In this document: in pieces, positions 24,901 to 33,500 of the stretch
How positions within the stretch are numbered: the first letter of the stretch is position 1
Layout of the letters: each line of letters opens with the position of its first letter
Assembly (NCBI RefSeq): GCF_030867145.1
Contig: NC_134428.1
Coordinates: forward strand, 8,184,001 to 8,248,000
DNA: 64,000 nt
Source: Opisthocomus hoazin
Lineage: Eukaryota; Chordata; Aves; Opisthocomiformes; Opisthocomidae
Direction: 5' to 3'
The notes under the pieces: model-generated
What the model saw: the letters and a program-made list of their open reading frames with translations, nothing else
Told to the model about the DNA's origin: nothing
The model's database searches: none
Position numbers and translations under genes: made by a program

Positions 24901-27900
24901 TTCCAGCTGTGCAATCATATTGCTTCAGGCAAGAAGTGTCAGTATGATGGAAACTGCTCATTTGCTCACAGTCCTGAGGAAAGAGAGATGTGGACCTATA
25001 TGAAGGAGAACAGCAGTAAGTAGAAGAGCGTAAATCTCACTGTTCTGCTTTTTGTTCTTGTTCCTCAATTACTTTTCAATCCACTTGCCTTCGCTGTCTT
25101 TTGTAGTAAACCTTGCAGGTGCCTTTTTTTTTTTTTCAGTTTGAACAAGCCCAGACTGGATATTGAAAAACATTAAATAATAATAGCTATGTGAGATATT
25201 TGTTGCTTGATGTGCTTTTTAACAATAGTTTGTATCAATTTTTTTAGATGGCTTAGGAATTGTATATTGATCCATGCAGCAGTGTTGTTTGGTGTTTATA
25301 CTCTGTCTCGCCGCGTGCACATGTGAGGATTCTGGTGATAACATACAGGGGCAAGCTATTTGTGGAAGAATTACTCCCCCCCCCCCCCCCCCCCGCAGTG
25401 TATTTACTGGGAATTATGATTCACTTTGTTTACTTGTTATCCCATTATAATGTTACTGGGGAGAAATAACTGAAAATCAGAAGTAATAAATGACATAAAT
25501 GGTAATATCATGGTCTGCAAGAAAGCAGATTAAATTTACCAAGGACTGTAGCACACTCTATGTGAGTACTTTGAAATTCAGGTCCTGATACCCAGCGGCA
25601 CAGTTGTTACCTGTACTGTGGGCGCCTGTTCAGAAACGTGTGACATCTGCCCTTCCCCTGGCTGGGCAGAAATGGGTCTTGGGAAGGAGCCAGAGACTCG
25701 TATTGCTCTTGGCTCGGGTCTCTGAGCTGTGTAACTGTCCACATTGTGCCCTTCCTTTTCTCTGCTTACAGTAGCTGGGGACTGAATTATGCTTGCAAAC
25801 TCAGTCATTTGTCTAGTATTCTCAAACTCTGGCCTTAATTGCTAATTACTTACTTTAGCTTCTGCTCTCATTAGTTCAAGACTTGGAGCAGTTGTATGAC
25901 ATATGGCTAAAGAGTCAAAAACCAGAAAAAGGAGATGATACGGCTGCTCAGGCAAACAGAGAAAATGGGAAGCAAATTCACATGCCGACTGACTACGCTG
26001 AAGTTACAGTAAGTAATCAGAGGTATCATTCTAAATTCAAATGGGGAGTTTTGTTGGGTTGGGGGTTTTTCCCCCAGTCAGTAACGTGCGTTGTCGTCCG
26101 TGTTTTCTTAGTGCTTCCTTAGATCATGGCTAGCTACACTAAATGCTTTAACTGACACTGTAGAGCAGTTTGTCTGAATCCGCTAAAGCCGGTGGAGATC
26201 AGAAACTTCAGGTGATTGTCTAAACATCTGTATCTGTTCAGGTGATTGTCCAAATATCTGGATCTGTTTAGGTAAAGCATTTACAGGCCAACATAAAGAA
26301 AACATTCAAAATGTGTTGGGAGCGGTTCTGTGCTTACAGCGTTGAATTTTCAATGTTTTGATTTCAAATTCCCTGTAAAACAGGTGGATTTTCACTGTTG
26401 GATGTGTGGGAAGAACTGTAATAGTGAGAAGCAATGGCAGGGTCACATTTCTTCTGAAAAGCATAAAGAGAAGGTTTTCCACACTGAGGACGATCAAAAC
26501 TGCTGGCAGTATCGCTTTCCAACTGGATATTTTAGCATTTGTGATAGGTATGTGGTTTTTAAGATGTCAAAAATGCTGAAAAAATGACAGTTCGTAGTGT
26601 AAATAATTAAAGCAGTTCTTAGTTGTGACAGGCAGTGTTTCTAGTATTTCTTGCTTTGCATATGTCTTTCAACGAGAAACAATTAACATCATTTTAATAC
26701 GTGCTGTTAGAACTCGGGGAGCGACAAGGTGCCCAGTTGTGGAACCACGTGAACTGCTTGTGTGGTGTTAATAAATGGCTGCAAGGTTATTGCAGCTGCG
26801 TGAAATATAGTGGTATTACGAGTTTACTTAGGCATCTGCATATTAATTACCTGTGGAACACAAGAATGGTGCCTAGCTGGACAGTGATACTGGCACTTTA
26901 AGGCAAGTAGAAATACTGTTAGCATCTAAACAAATTGGCTAAAATTGGGTATTTGCTATCGGAAATGGCCTGAGAACCTGCGGAAGAGAACCTCCCCAAC
27001 CCGCTGTTTGCCCAGCACTGGTTGGTTGTTTTGCCGCGCCCTTCAGTAGTTAAATGCAGCCTGTTTACCTGACCGCAGCAGGTTGGTTGTAGACCTGTGG
27101 AACGTTCTTTGTGCTGTTGGAATCTTTTTGGAAGGATAAAAACTTTGGAATCTACGTTCTGGGGTTAAAGATTCAGTTTGCTGGTACAGATACCTTTGTT
27201 GCTCCATTTCAAGTTGAAGATTTTGAATGCCTTAGAGATCTCGAGAAATGGCGCAGCACATGAAGCAGATTGGGTTTTGTTTGCAGTCTTCGCTTGGAAG
27301 CTTACATGCCCCCTTTACTAGATTTTTAAGCGACATCCTAAAGGTATTTGGTGTTTTGAACACCAACAGGCCAGGGATATGCAGTATAAAGTGCATACCA
27401 GCTGGCATGTTTATAACTTAATGCAGAAATACTAGGATAAAATAGATTCTTAAGTCATAGCAAATTTAGTTAACAAAGGGTAGTTAATTAGTTGGATATT
27501 TTAACAATAGTAGTTCTTCAGGTTAGTGAGTTAAATGGTAAGCTATTAATTTACCTGATAATTTGACTTGATGGAGTTAAAGGTTTCAAGCATTAAATGA
27601 CTTGGTAAAGTAGGAACATGATGACCAGAAAGAAAAGAGCCATCTCTTGTCCTCTGTAAATAGTTGACAGCTGGGAAAGAAAAATATACTCAAATGCTAA
27701 ACAGCGTTAGTATCGCCTTGCTTGAAAGGTAAATACTTTGCCAGGTTTTTTTTGGTCCTTAATATTTGAGCATATTTGAAAAATGTGACCAGAAGGCAGA
27801 TACCTAGATACAGTAGTGGTCGTGGTAGTTCTCTGAAAACACTGTTTGAAATCTGTCTTGACAGATACATGGCTGGTACTTGCACTGAAGGAAGCAACTG

Positions 27901-28054
27901 TAAATTTGCCCATGGAAATGCTGAACTCCATGAGTGGGAAGAGCGAAGACAAGTTTTAAGAATGAAGCTCAGCAAAGCCAGAAAAGACCACTTGATTGCT
28001 CCCAGCGATAATGACTTTGGAAAATATAGTTTTTTGTTTAAAGATTTAAACTAA
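6902..28054 (+). CDS. ZC3H7A: ZC3H7A, zinc finger CCCH-type containing 7A (22 coding exons)
   Basis: Coding exons: 6902-6969, 8183-8222, 9080-9277, 9815-9973, 11606-11686, 11772-11813, 12624-12654, 13176-13456, 14826-15033, 16012-16076, 16856-17048, 18582-18743, 19381-19577, 19814-19911, 20958-21139, 23189-23265, 23824-23957, 24314-24419, 24907-25015, 25875-26008, 26384-26547, 27865-28054. The sum is 2919 nt, 972 codons plus stop, close to the human protein. Every junction is GT-AG and every phase closes. The order is TPR repeats (about 43-155), an acidic and Ser-rich linker, CCCH-type fingers at C508-C528 (last ligand Cys), C636-H654, C776-H795 and C908-H926, and a C2H2 finger at C860-H882. 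In mammals the protein binds apical loops of selected pri/pre-microRNAs and promotes their processing. That role is carried over here from family knowledge. Confidence 0.95.
7501..7554 (+). repeat. pyrimidine tract with exact 12-bp period
   Basis: An almost pure T tract is interrupted by C at 7502, 7514, 7526 and 7538, an exact 12-base spacing (CT11 units). A purine-rich AAAGAAAAGGGAAAGAAAAAAG stretch follows. It lies in intron 2 of ZC3H7A. Confidence 0.85.
8183..8222 (+). CDS. ZC3H7A: ZC3H7A exon 3
   Basis: A 40-nt exon between TTTCTAG and GTAATG encodes the short STLPYPGTQEQYE stretch that precedes the first TPR in the family. Confidence 0.9.
9080..9277 (+). CDS. ZC3H7A: ZC3H7A exon 4, TPR region
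   Basis: 66 whole codons (residues 37-102) follow the acceptor TGTTCCAG and end at donor GTAAGC. They include a clear TPR signature (LFNEGNDVYREGDW, then HYTEAINIADY) and the start of the second repeat (NRIACFSKM). Confidence 0.93.
9815..9973 (+). CDS. ZC3H7A: ZC3H7A exon 5, TPR region
   Basis: 53 whole codons (residues 103-155) complete the second TPR and encode a third (ALYRKAKALNELGKYQKAYD). The acceptor is CTCGTAG and the donor GTAGGT. Confidence 0.93.
11238..11330 (+). repeat. A/C-rich low-complexity tract
   Basis: About 90 bases are made almost wholly of A and C in short runs, with very few G or T. It lies inside intron 5 of ZC3H7A and has no coding content. Confidence 0.7.
11606..11686 (+). 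CDS. ZC3H7A: ZC3H7A exon 6
   Basis: 27 codons (residues 156-182) encode the helix following the TPRs (IKLTQELAQKLGLKIRKAY). The exon is flanked by CTTTTAG and GTAAGG. Confidence 0.92.
11772..11813 (+). CDS. ZC3H7A: ZC3H7A exon 7, Ser-rich microexon
   Basis: 14 codons (PPSSNSDSSDVSTQ) lie between TTGTTGCAG and GTAAGA. The exon is in frame at both ends, so skipping would leave the frame intact. Confidence 0.8.
12624..12654 (+). CDS. ZC3H7A: ZC3H7A exon 8, microexon
   Basis: A 31-nt exon encodes NSSSVEDIEL and starts an Asp codon that is completed in the next exon. The acceptor is CTTCCAG and the donor GTGAGT. The SVEDIE motif is conserved in the human protein. Confidence 0.85.
13176..13456 (+). 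CDS. ZC3H7A: ZC3H7A exon 9, acidic linker
   Basis: The exon encodes residues 207-300. It has a Ser/Val-rich stretch, then the conserved LPSAVLANGG and an acidic segment GEELDELLDSVPDPDESV. The acceptor is TGTTTCAG and the donor GTAAGA. The region is predicted to be disordered, with no folded domain visible. Confidence 0.92.
14500..14568 (+). mobile_element. CR1 LINE 3' end fragment
   Basis: A stretch reading CTGGACTACATGGTCATTG, TAGGTCCCTTCTGTCAG and then TTCTG-type repeats resembles the 3' terminus of avian CR1 elements, which end in short octamer-like repeats. Only the last 60 or so bases are recognisable. It lies in intron 9 of ZC3H7A, in the sense orientation. Confidence 0.55.
14826..15033 (+). 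CDS. ZC3H7A: ZC3H7A exon 10, Ser/Pro-rich linker
   Basis: Encodes residues 301-369 plus one base. The conserved SPSVPFSASLLGTLP is followed by Ser-rich low-complexity sequence. The exon is flanked by CTTCCAG and GTAAGA. Confidence 0.92.
16012..16076 (+). CDS. ZC3H7A: ZC3H7A exon 11
   Basis: A 65-nt exon (residues 370-391, DLSSSSSKDGTPTLSSNNSP and two more residues) flanked by TCCTTCAG and GTAAGT. It continues the Ser-rich linker. Confidence 0.9.
16856..17048 (+). CDS. ZC3H7A: ZC3H7A exon 12
   Basis: Encodes residues 392-455 and ends in the conserved HELRQACQLCFVKK segment, which opens the Cys-rich half of the protein. The acceptor is CCAACAG and the donor GTAAGG. Confidence 0.93.
18582..18743 (+). 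CDS. ZC3H7A: ZC3H7A exon 13
   Basis: Encodes residues 456-509, including HKCKKDILIGRIKNSEDKSW and the YYICK that supplies the first ligand (C508) of the first CCCH-like finger. It is flanked by GTTTCAG and GTACGT. Confidence 0.93.
19381..19577 (+). CDS. ZC3H7A: ZC3H7A exon 14, first CCCH-like finger
   Basis: Residues 510-575. Cysteines 517, 523 and 528 complete the finger begun at C508, giving C-x8-C-x5-C-x4-C. The final ligand is Cys rather than His, as in the human protein. The conserved EEIDVWTLERKGAFSREA follows. Confidence 0.93.
19814..19911 (+). CDS. ZC3H7A: ZC3H7A exon 15
   Basis: Encodes residues 576-607 and the first two bases of Lys608 (KCFDHKPRIISKRNK, then a Ser/Cys/His-rich stretch). 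The acceptor is ATTCCAG. The donor GTATGT starts at 19912. Confidence 0.92.
20958..21139 (+). CDS. ZC3H7A: ZC3H7A exon 16, CCCH finger
   Basis: Residues 608-668. The finger CRHEVHYGCLREDKCFYAH has C636, C644, C650 and H654, spaced C-x7-C-x5-C-x3-H. The exon is flanked by AAAACAG and GTATGT. Confidence 0.95.
23189..23265 (+). CDS. ZC3H7A: ZC3H7A exon 17
   Basis: A 77-nt exon (GISHDTIVQESKKYWQNMEA) with acceptor CTTTACAG and donor GTATTT. It ends on a whole codon at residue 694. Confidence 0.92.
23790..23810 (+). repeat. TTG/TGT microsatellite in a splice acceptor tract
   Basis: TGT is repeated six times and runs directly into T8, which serves as the pyrimidine tract of the exon 18 acceptor. 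Repeat length could affect acceptor use. Confidence 0.8.
23824..23957 (+). CDS. ZC3H7A: ZC3H7A exon 18 (acceptor choice ambiguous)
   Basis: Encodes ILGNQMKYGSLNLKMKFVCG through AKARH, matching the conserved LGNQ start of this exon in other vertebrates. That match is why the acceptor GGCTTAAG ending at 23823 was chosen. A second acceptor (TTCTTTGCAG, ending at 23775) lies 48 nt upstream in the same frame and would add 16 residues, including six Cys from a TGT repeat. Confidence 0.85.
24314..24419 (+). CDS. ZC3H7A: ZC3H7A exon 19
   Basis: Residues 739-774 (PWTKDRRVVLVMSNERKKWM and the following PLPAKKQVPLQFD). The acceptor is CTTTTCAG and the donor GTATGT. Confidence 0.93.
24907..25015 (+). 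CDS. ZC3H7A: ZC3H7A exon 20, CCCH finger
   Basis: Residues 775-810. The finger has C776, C785, C791 and H795 (C-x8-C-x5-C-x3-H), followed by SPEEREMWTYMKEN. The acceptor CATTCCAG follows a T-rich tract, and the donor is GTAAGT. Confidence 0.95.
25376..25394 (+). repeat. uninterrupted run of 19 C
   Basis: Nineteen consecutive C (G on the minus strand) follow TTACT and precede GCAG in intron 20 of ZC3H7A. The minus strand could form a G-quadruplex. Run length is prone to sequencing error. Confidence 0.8.
25875..26008 (+). CDS. ZC3H7A: ZC3H7A exon 21
   Basis: Residues 811-855, a charged linker ending in the conserved NGKQIHMPTDYAEVT. The acceptor is CTCATTAG and the donor GTAAGT. Confidence 0.93.
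26207..26273 (+). repeat. 30-bp tandem duplication
   Basis: A unit beginning TTCAGGTGATTGTC and ending ATCTG occurs at 26207-26236 and 26237-26266 with three mismatches. A partial third copy (TTTAGGT) follows. It lies in intron 21 of ZC3H7A, about 110 bp before the next exon. Confidence 0.85.
26384..26547 (+). CDS. ZC3H7A: ZC3H7A exon 22, C2H2 finger
   Basis: Residues 856-909. CWMCGKNCNSEKQWQGH and the following H882 form a C-x2-C-x12-H-x5-H finger of the RNA-binding U1/matrin type. C908 near the exon end is the first ligand of the last CCCH finger. The acceptor is AAAACAG and the donor GTATGT. Confidence 0.95.
27865..28054 (+). CDS. ZC3H7A: ZC3H7A exon 23 with last CCCH finger and stop
   Basis: Residues 910-972. 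C916, C922 and H926 finish the last CCCH finger begun at C908. A charged helix and the highly conserved C-terminus NDFGKYSFLFKDLN follow. The stop is TAA at 28052-28054. The acceptor is CTTGACAG. Confidence 0.95.
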
Positions 28055-28790
28055 TACTGAGATGACACATACATGTTATCAGCTGGAAGCATAAACCAGA
28101 AAATTTGACAATAATCAAAAGCATGTGACAGAAAAGCTGCAGGTTTTCTGCTTTTATTGGCGTATGTTGTTCCTCCTGAAGAGCAAAGTATAGTAGATTT
28201 AGGGGGATTGAGCAGACCTGTCTGTGCTCTCATGAAACAGAGTGGTGATTTAAAAAAAAATCTGAAGTATTATGTGCTTGCTCACCTTCTGTTGGACAGA
28301 AAGTTAGGAAATAGAAGGGGGGAAGAGAGGTTATGATATCTAGGAAGCCCCCTAGCATCAGTCCTTCAGCTGAAGAACTTTTAAGGTATCAAGGTATTAC
28401 GAAACAGAGTGTTACGGGCTAAGAAGAAAATGATGGATGAAAATTCTTCAGATCTTTTAACGGAGAGGATTTGTTTAAAACAAAGTTTGCTACTTATCTA
28501 TATGTAGGTTGCTAAAAACGATTTTCTTATTAAAGATTTTAAACAAAATAACCATTTAACTACAATATATGTTGAATGGGTATTTTTTCTCTATTTGTAT
28601 GTTTCAATATAATTTACTGAAAAAGGATCTTGGGAGAAAAAGTATTAATTTTTGAAAATGGAGTAGTTAAAATTCTGTTTCTTGGTCTTTGCTGTTTCAA
28701 TGATGATTTTGAAAGATTACACTTGTATGTCAGTATCGTGTATTACTGTATGGACTAATGTTGCCTGTAATAAAGAGAACTTTACACAGA
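28055..28790 (+). other. ZC3H7A: ZC3H7A 3' UTR
   Basis: AT-rich sequence follows the stop codon with no competing exon. It runs to the AATAAA at 28769, with cleavage expected 10-25 bases later. Confidence 0.75.
28769..28774 (+). terminator. ZC3H7A: poly(A) signal of ZC3H7A
   Basis: A canonical AATAAA hexamer lies 715 bp after the stop codon. It is followed within 25-35 bases by a T/G-rich element (CTGTTTTCTGCATGTAG). Confidence 0.75.
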
Positions 28791-29290
28791 GCTGTTTTCT
28801 GCATGTAGCCTCTCGGGACTGAGATGGGTGAAAACAAACAACGATTTGCCTCTTAGCAAAAGCTCGAGCACCTGTAGCTGCCAGTTTAAGTGGGTGTTTG
28901 TGTCTCCAGCTGCTTCTTTTGTGGTTTTCTGTGATGAGCTCGCTGCCTCCCTGGATCGCAGAAACGGCCCGCCGGCTTGCGAAGCAGAGGAGCGTGCTGT
29001 GGTGGGACGTGCTGGGACGAGGTGGCCGGCGCTGGGAGCTGCGCGGCCTGCAGCCCAGCGAGCCGGCAGAGGCCTGCTGCCCCCTGGACCAAGGGCCGGG
29101 CTGCGGCTGCGCTGTGGCTTCTCTGCAGATCGTGCTTTCAGCTTCTGTTGGGTGTTCGCTTCATTACTTTTTTCTTCACCAAGCTTCTTTCAGACATTCA
29201 TTCAAAATAGCTACGGCTGGGTTTCTTTTTTCCCCCGCGACTGCCTGCTCCCTCCTCGGGAGAGTATTTTCCTCTGTTACCGGCTGACCC
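28791..29290. other. short intergenic spacer, nothing recognised
   Basis: About 500 bp separate the ZC3H7A poly(A) site from the next CpG island. The open frames in it have no recognisable domains. Confidence 0.6.
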
Positions 29291-30560
29291 TAGGTAATTA
29301 GAAGAGCTTTAACGGTGACTCCCGGGGTCTGGACGTCGCCATGGGCCACGCGCTGGGTGCAGGAAGTGGGGGACCAAAGCTGCGTGGTGCCCGGCACGCC
29401 GCGTCCCGTCGCAGAACAAGAGCATGACGCGCTCCGGGGCTGGGGCGAGGGCCGCAGCACCCGCGTGCGTCCTCCGCGTGGTGCGTGACGCCTGGGCCGG
29501 GGTGTGGCGGGCGCCGTTCGTTGCGTGAGGAGACCCGGCTGTCCCGCGTGCCTCTGGGAGTGGTTGCTCGGGCGTGCGCCCTCGCTGCCGGATGCCCGCG
29601 CTCTGTGGGGCACTGGAGGCCGGTCCAGCGAAACTGAACGTGAACCCCTTGCTCTCCGCGGACGGTGTGCGACCTTCAGTGGCTGCGGGGGGGGCTCGGT
29701 CCCGGAGGAGCTGCGGGGCGCGGTTCACCGGGCGGCGGGTCCAAGCGCGGGCCGCGGCCCTCAGGGCGCAGCCGGGCCCGCTCCCCCCGCTCTTCGGCCC
29801 GGCCCCCTGCGCCTGCGCGGCGCGACGTGGCGGCGGCGGGTTGGCCGGCGGAGGGGCCGCCCGGCGCGGCTGACAGGCGGGCAGAGGCCGACGTGTGCGA
29901 GCGGGAGCGGCCCCGCGCCCCGCACCCCGCCCGGCGGCCCGGGGATATGTCGGCGTGCGGCGGCCCCGACCCCGCGGAGGCCCCGCGGCTGCGGCCCCAG
30001 GCGGCGCGGATGGCGCGGCGGCCCGAGCTGCTGTGCGGCGCGGCCATCGTGCTGGGCTGCGCCTTCCTGGTCGCCCTCAAAGTCACCTGCAGGTAACGGC
30101 GGGGGGCCTGCCCGGGGAGGGGAGGCGGGGGCCCGGGGCAGAGCCGCCGGCGGGCTCCGAGGGCTCCGGGGCCGCCTCTCCTTGCGCCCGGCGGTCGGGC
30201 TCCGCGAGGGGCCGGCGGGGGTGCCGCGGCCTCCCCTCGGCTCCCGGGCGCGGCTCGCCTTGCGGCGGGAGGGCCGGGGGCCAGGCCCACGCGTGTCCGT
30301 GGCGGGGGGCCGTGGGCCCTCCTGCGGCCTGCCTGCGGGCCGGGCGGCCGCTCCGCGCCTCGGGTCGTGCTGCCTCGGCGGGAGAGCGCCGGGGTCTGGC
30401 AGCGGGAGCGGGCTCCGGGTTCTCCTTCCCAGGAGCGCCGGGCCGGCGGGGCAGGGTGCGGGTGAAGGGGGGGCTCTGCCAGCGGCGTGCCCGGCAGCCT
30501 GCGACCGCGGTGCGGACCAAGCGCAGGGCTGCTGCCGTGCTGCGGGGTCTGTGGTGAAGG
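29290..30560 (+). promoter_or_regulatory. TXNDC11: CpG-island promoter of TXNDC11
   Basis: A second very GC- and CpG-rich island surrounds coding exon 1 (29947-30092). NRF1-like CTGCGCCTGCGCGGCGC occurs near 29807. No TATA box is evident. Long open frames on both strands across the island are compositional. The transcription start was not located. Confidence 0.75.
29947..30092 (+). CDS. TXNDC11: TXNDC11 exon 1, membrane anchor
   Basis: The ATG at 29947 begins [40 protein letters not shown] then marks the signal-anchor segment. The homology of RRPELLCG to the human protein fixes the frame. The donor GTAACG starts at 30093. An in-frame ATG at residue 22 is an alternative start. Confidence 0.88.
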
Positions 30561-33500
30561 ATTCCTCGGCTTAGTCACCTCCCCGTGCTGCTTTCCACTG
30601 CTGAACAATTTTCTCTCGTTTTCTTTACGCTTCCAACGATTCTTCTGTTGCCTTCCTGCTGCCCCTGGTGTAAAACCTGCCGGTTCCTGTCGCCCGACTG
30701 CTGGCTGTACCGGAAGGCTCGCAGGGGAGCGCGCGGCTTCCCGCTGCCCTGCACTCTGCACGGGAGGGTCAATGGAAGGGTTTTGCCTTTTCAGAACGTG
30801 GCTAAATAGACAAACAAGTACCGGAGGAGTATTCCCTGCTCAGTCCCCGTCAGAAGCAGAGACAGTTGGAGGGTGCGAGCTCCGTGTGCAGTTGGAGGAC
30901 AGTGAACTGCCCGTGTTAACTGTGACTGCAGTACATAGTTTCTGGGCACATGTCAACACGGTTTGCAAACAAGTCTCAGCACCAGAGCACAGTTACTACC
31001 ACTGCACTTACGACACGTAACTTTCAAGACCAGTGGAGGAGAAGCACGGAAAGGGAAAGTTCCTGTACTACATGGCAATCTGTTAGTGGGGTTTGAGGTG
31101 TTGCAGGTGTGCAGTGGCTCAGGCAACGGCCACGTGAAGCCTGGCCTGATGTGTGTTGTTGTGGAAGGCCTGTGGTCTAGAACCTGAGTTGTTTCTGGCA
31201 CCATGCAAATGTTTTTTAAGGCAGCCCCGGTCTAAGGACCCTGCAGTCAAAGGCACTTGCGTGTGCTTTCCTTTACTACCAGGTTGTTCTGGTGAAATCA
31301 GTTTTTAAGTGTTTATAGGCTCTGTGCAGCAGGTGAATAACACAATCAGTGTTTTAATAAACAGATAGTTTTAATAAGCAGTGTTTTAACAGACCCAAGG
31401 GCAGGACCCGGCACTCAGCCTTGTTGTACCGCATACAGCTGGCCTCGGCTCATCGCTCCAGCCTGTCCAGATCTTTGCTCTCCTTGAGCAGATCGACACT
31501 CCCGCCCAGCTTGGTGTCATCTGCAAACTAATGGAGGGAGCACTCGATCCCATCATCTAGACCGTTGATAAAGATATTAAAGAGAACTGGCCCCAGTACT
31601 GAGCCCTGGGGAACATCGCTCATTACCAGCCACCAACTGGATTTAACTCTATTCACCAGCACTCTTTGGACCCAGCCATCCAGCCAGTTTGTTACCCAGC
31701 GAGGAGTGCACCTGTCCAAGCCATGAGCAGCTGGTTTCTCCAGAAGGATGCTGTGGGAAGCAGTGTCAGAGGCTTTGCTGAAGTCTAGGTCGTTGATATC
31801 CACAGCCTTTCCCTCATCCACTAAGCCTCGTCGTAGAAAGAGATCAGGCTGGTTCAGCAGGACCTGCCTTTCATAAACCCGTGCTGGCTGGGCCTGGTTG
31901 TGCTGTGCGTGCTGTGTGATGGCACCCGAGATGATCTGCTCCACTCTGTTATGCATTTGGTATTGCAGAGGGAGATGCTACTGAGCAAATCGGCTTAAGA
32001 AGCTGGTAGCTGTTGATTCGTTGTGTTCTGTTTTTAAACAATTACTAGAGGTTTTTTCAGGTTTGAAGGTAGCCACGTGGTTCCTGGCTCACTCATGTCA
32101 CAGGACTTCTGTTGAGTGTTTTTACACTTTCTTGCAGTTTGGAGCCAATTTCGTATCTCATTGAAAGGCTTATGCCTTTATGTTCTGTATCCACCTGTCT
32201 GCCCACTCACCATAGCTCCTGAACCAGCTGTCCAGTTTAGTTCGGGAGGGAAAGCAGAGGTTTGAAACGTGCAGGTTGTCCGTTGTCATCAGCCCGGTTA
32301 AAGAGAAGTTCCAGTTAATGGATCCGAAGTGGTCTGTGTTGGTGTGCGACAGACTCTTGGTGGCGGTGCCTGGCTTTGGGCGGCTGATGGGCATGTGCGC
32401 TGGCGTGTGAGCGAGGGCTGCGGCGTGCGGGCGCTGTGACCCGCTGGCGGGACCCCCGCGGAGAGGCTAGCGGGCTGGGTCGGCGCAGGAGCAGCGGGGA
32501 GCCGGAGGTGTCGGTCCTGGCCTGGGACCCTCGGCGTTAGGGAGGGGGGTGCTGGGCTGCTGGCCGGGGAGAGGGGACCAAACAAGGGCAGGGGCTCGTG
32601 GAAGGAAGCAGATTTTTGGCCATCTGTGTGAAAATACGGTTTTGTGAGTAGTGAAATTCAGGCATTGTAAACATGAGGGACTAGTTAATGTTTTTAAAAT
32701 TCTGAATTTTTAAGCAAATATTTTCTCTTACATGTGAATTAAGAATTTCCATAACTTTAGAAAGTATGCTGGGAGTGATTCTTACCGTTGAGCTTTAGGC
32801 GTATGCAGAGTAACCTGGAAGGGAGAGAAGATCTGTGGCTTTGGTGGATCTGTACTGCAAAAACAAAGGTACTCCTCACAAACCAGACCGACGCTGAAGT
32901 TTGAGAAGGTGGCAGTGTTGTGAGGAGGTTGCTTAACATATGAATTGAACAGCTTTCGGGGCTCAATAGTTTTATCACAGTTACTGAAATTGTAGCCTGA
33001 GAAGGATCAAATACCAGGTAAACAGATTTTTGTATGAGCTTTTTATTGTGATGCAAGGTAAAGGAATGCACAGCCTTTCTGAAAACTTCCTGCCCCGTAA
33101 GGAACCATGGCAAAATTGAGCATTACGGTGGTGCTGTCCATTTTGTTATCTGACTTGCTCTAGTGTAAATAGAGCTCGTGGAAAATCTGGGAATGAAGAG
33201 AATGTAAAAAAGAGAATGTGGTCATTTGCTTGTGTTTAAGGCAGTTTAAACCATAACAAGTTCTGGATTGTTTGATTGCTGATTTGATAGCAAATGGTTT
33301 CCGGAGTATTTGGGTTACGTTCTGGGTGTTACTGGCCAAATTTATTTCTCTTAGGAAACTTAATCTGTCAGAAGCTCGTTAAATCGAGATTCTCTATTTG
33401 CTGGTATTGTCTTTACGTTGAAGAGCAAATGTGCCCTGACCAGTTTCCAGTCCCTGCTCTGATCAGCAAAATAAACTAACATGGATTTACATTTTTTTCC

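Larger units (their letters stand above)
6970..27864 (+). other. ZC3H7A: ZC3H7A introns 2-22, mostly unique sequence
   Basis: The introns run from 85 bp to about 2.05 kb (the largest is 21140-23188). Apart from a CR1 tail at about 14500-14568, a 12-bp-periodic pyrimidine tract at 7501-7554, an A/C-rich tract at 11238-11330, a TTG repeat at 23790-23810, a C19 run at 25376-25394 and a 30-bp duplication at 26207-26273, I see no transposon or RNA gene in them. Confidence 0.6.

Noticed and set aside
29504-30761. Long open frames of about 350 codons on both strands over the TXNDC11 island
   Set aside because: They are compositional. Only the short frame at 29947-30092 with a splice donor and membrane segment matches a known protein.
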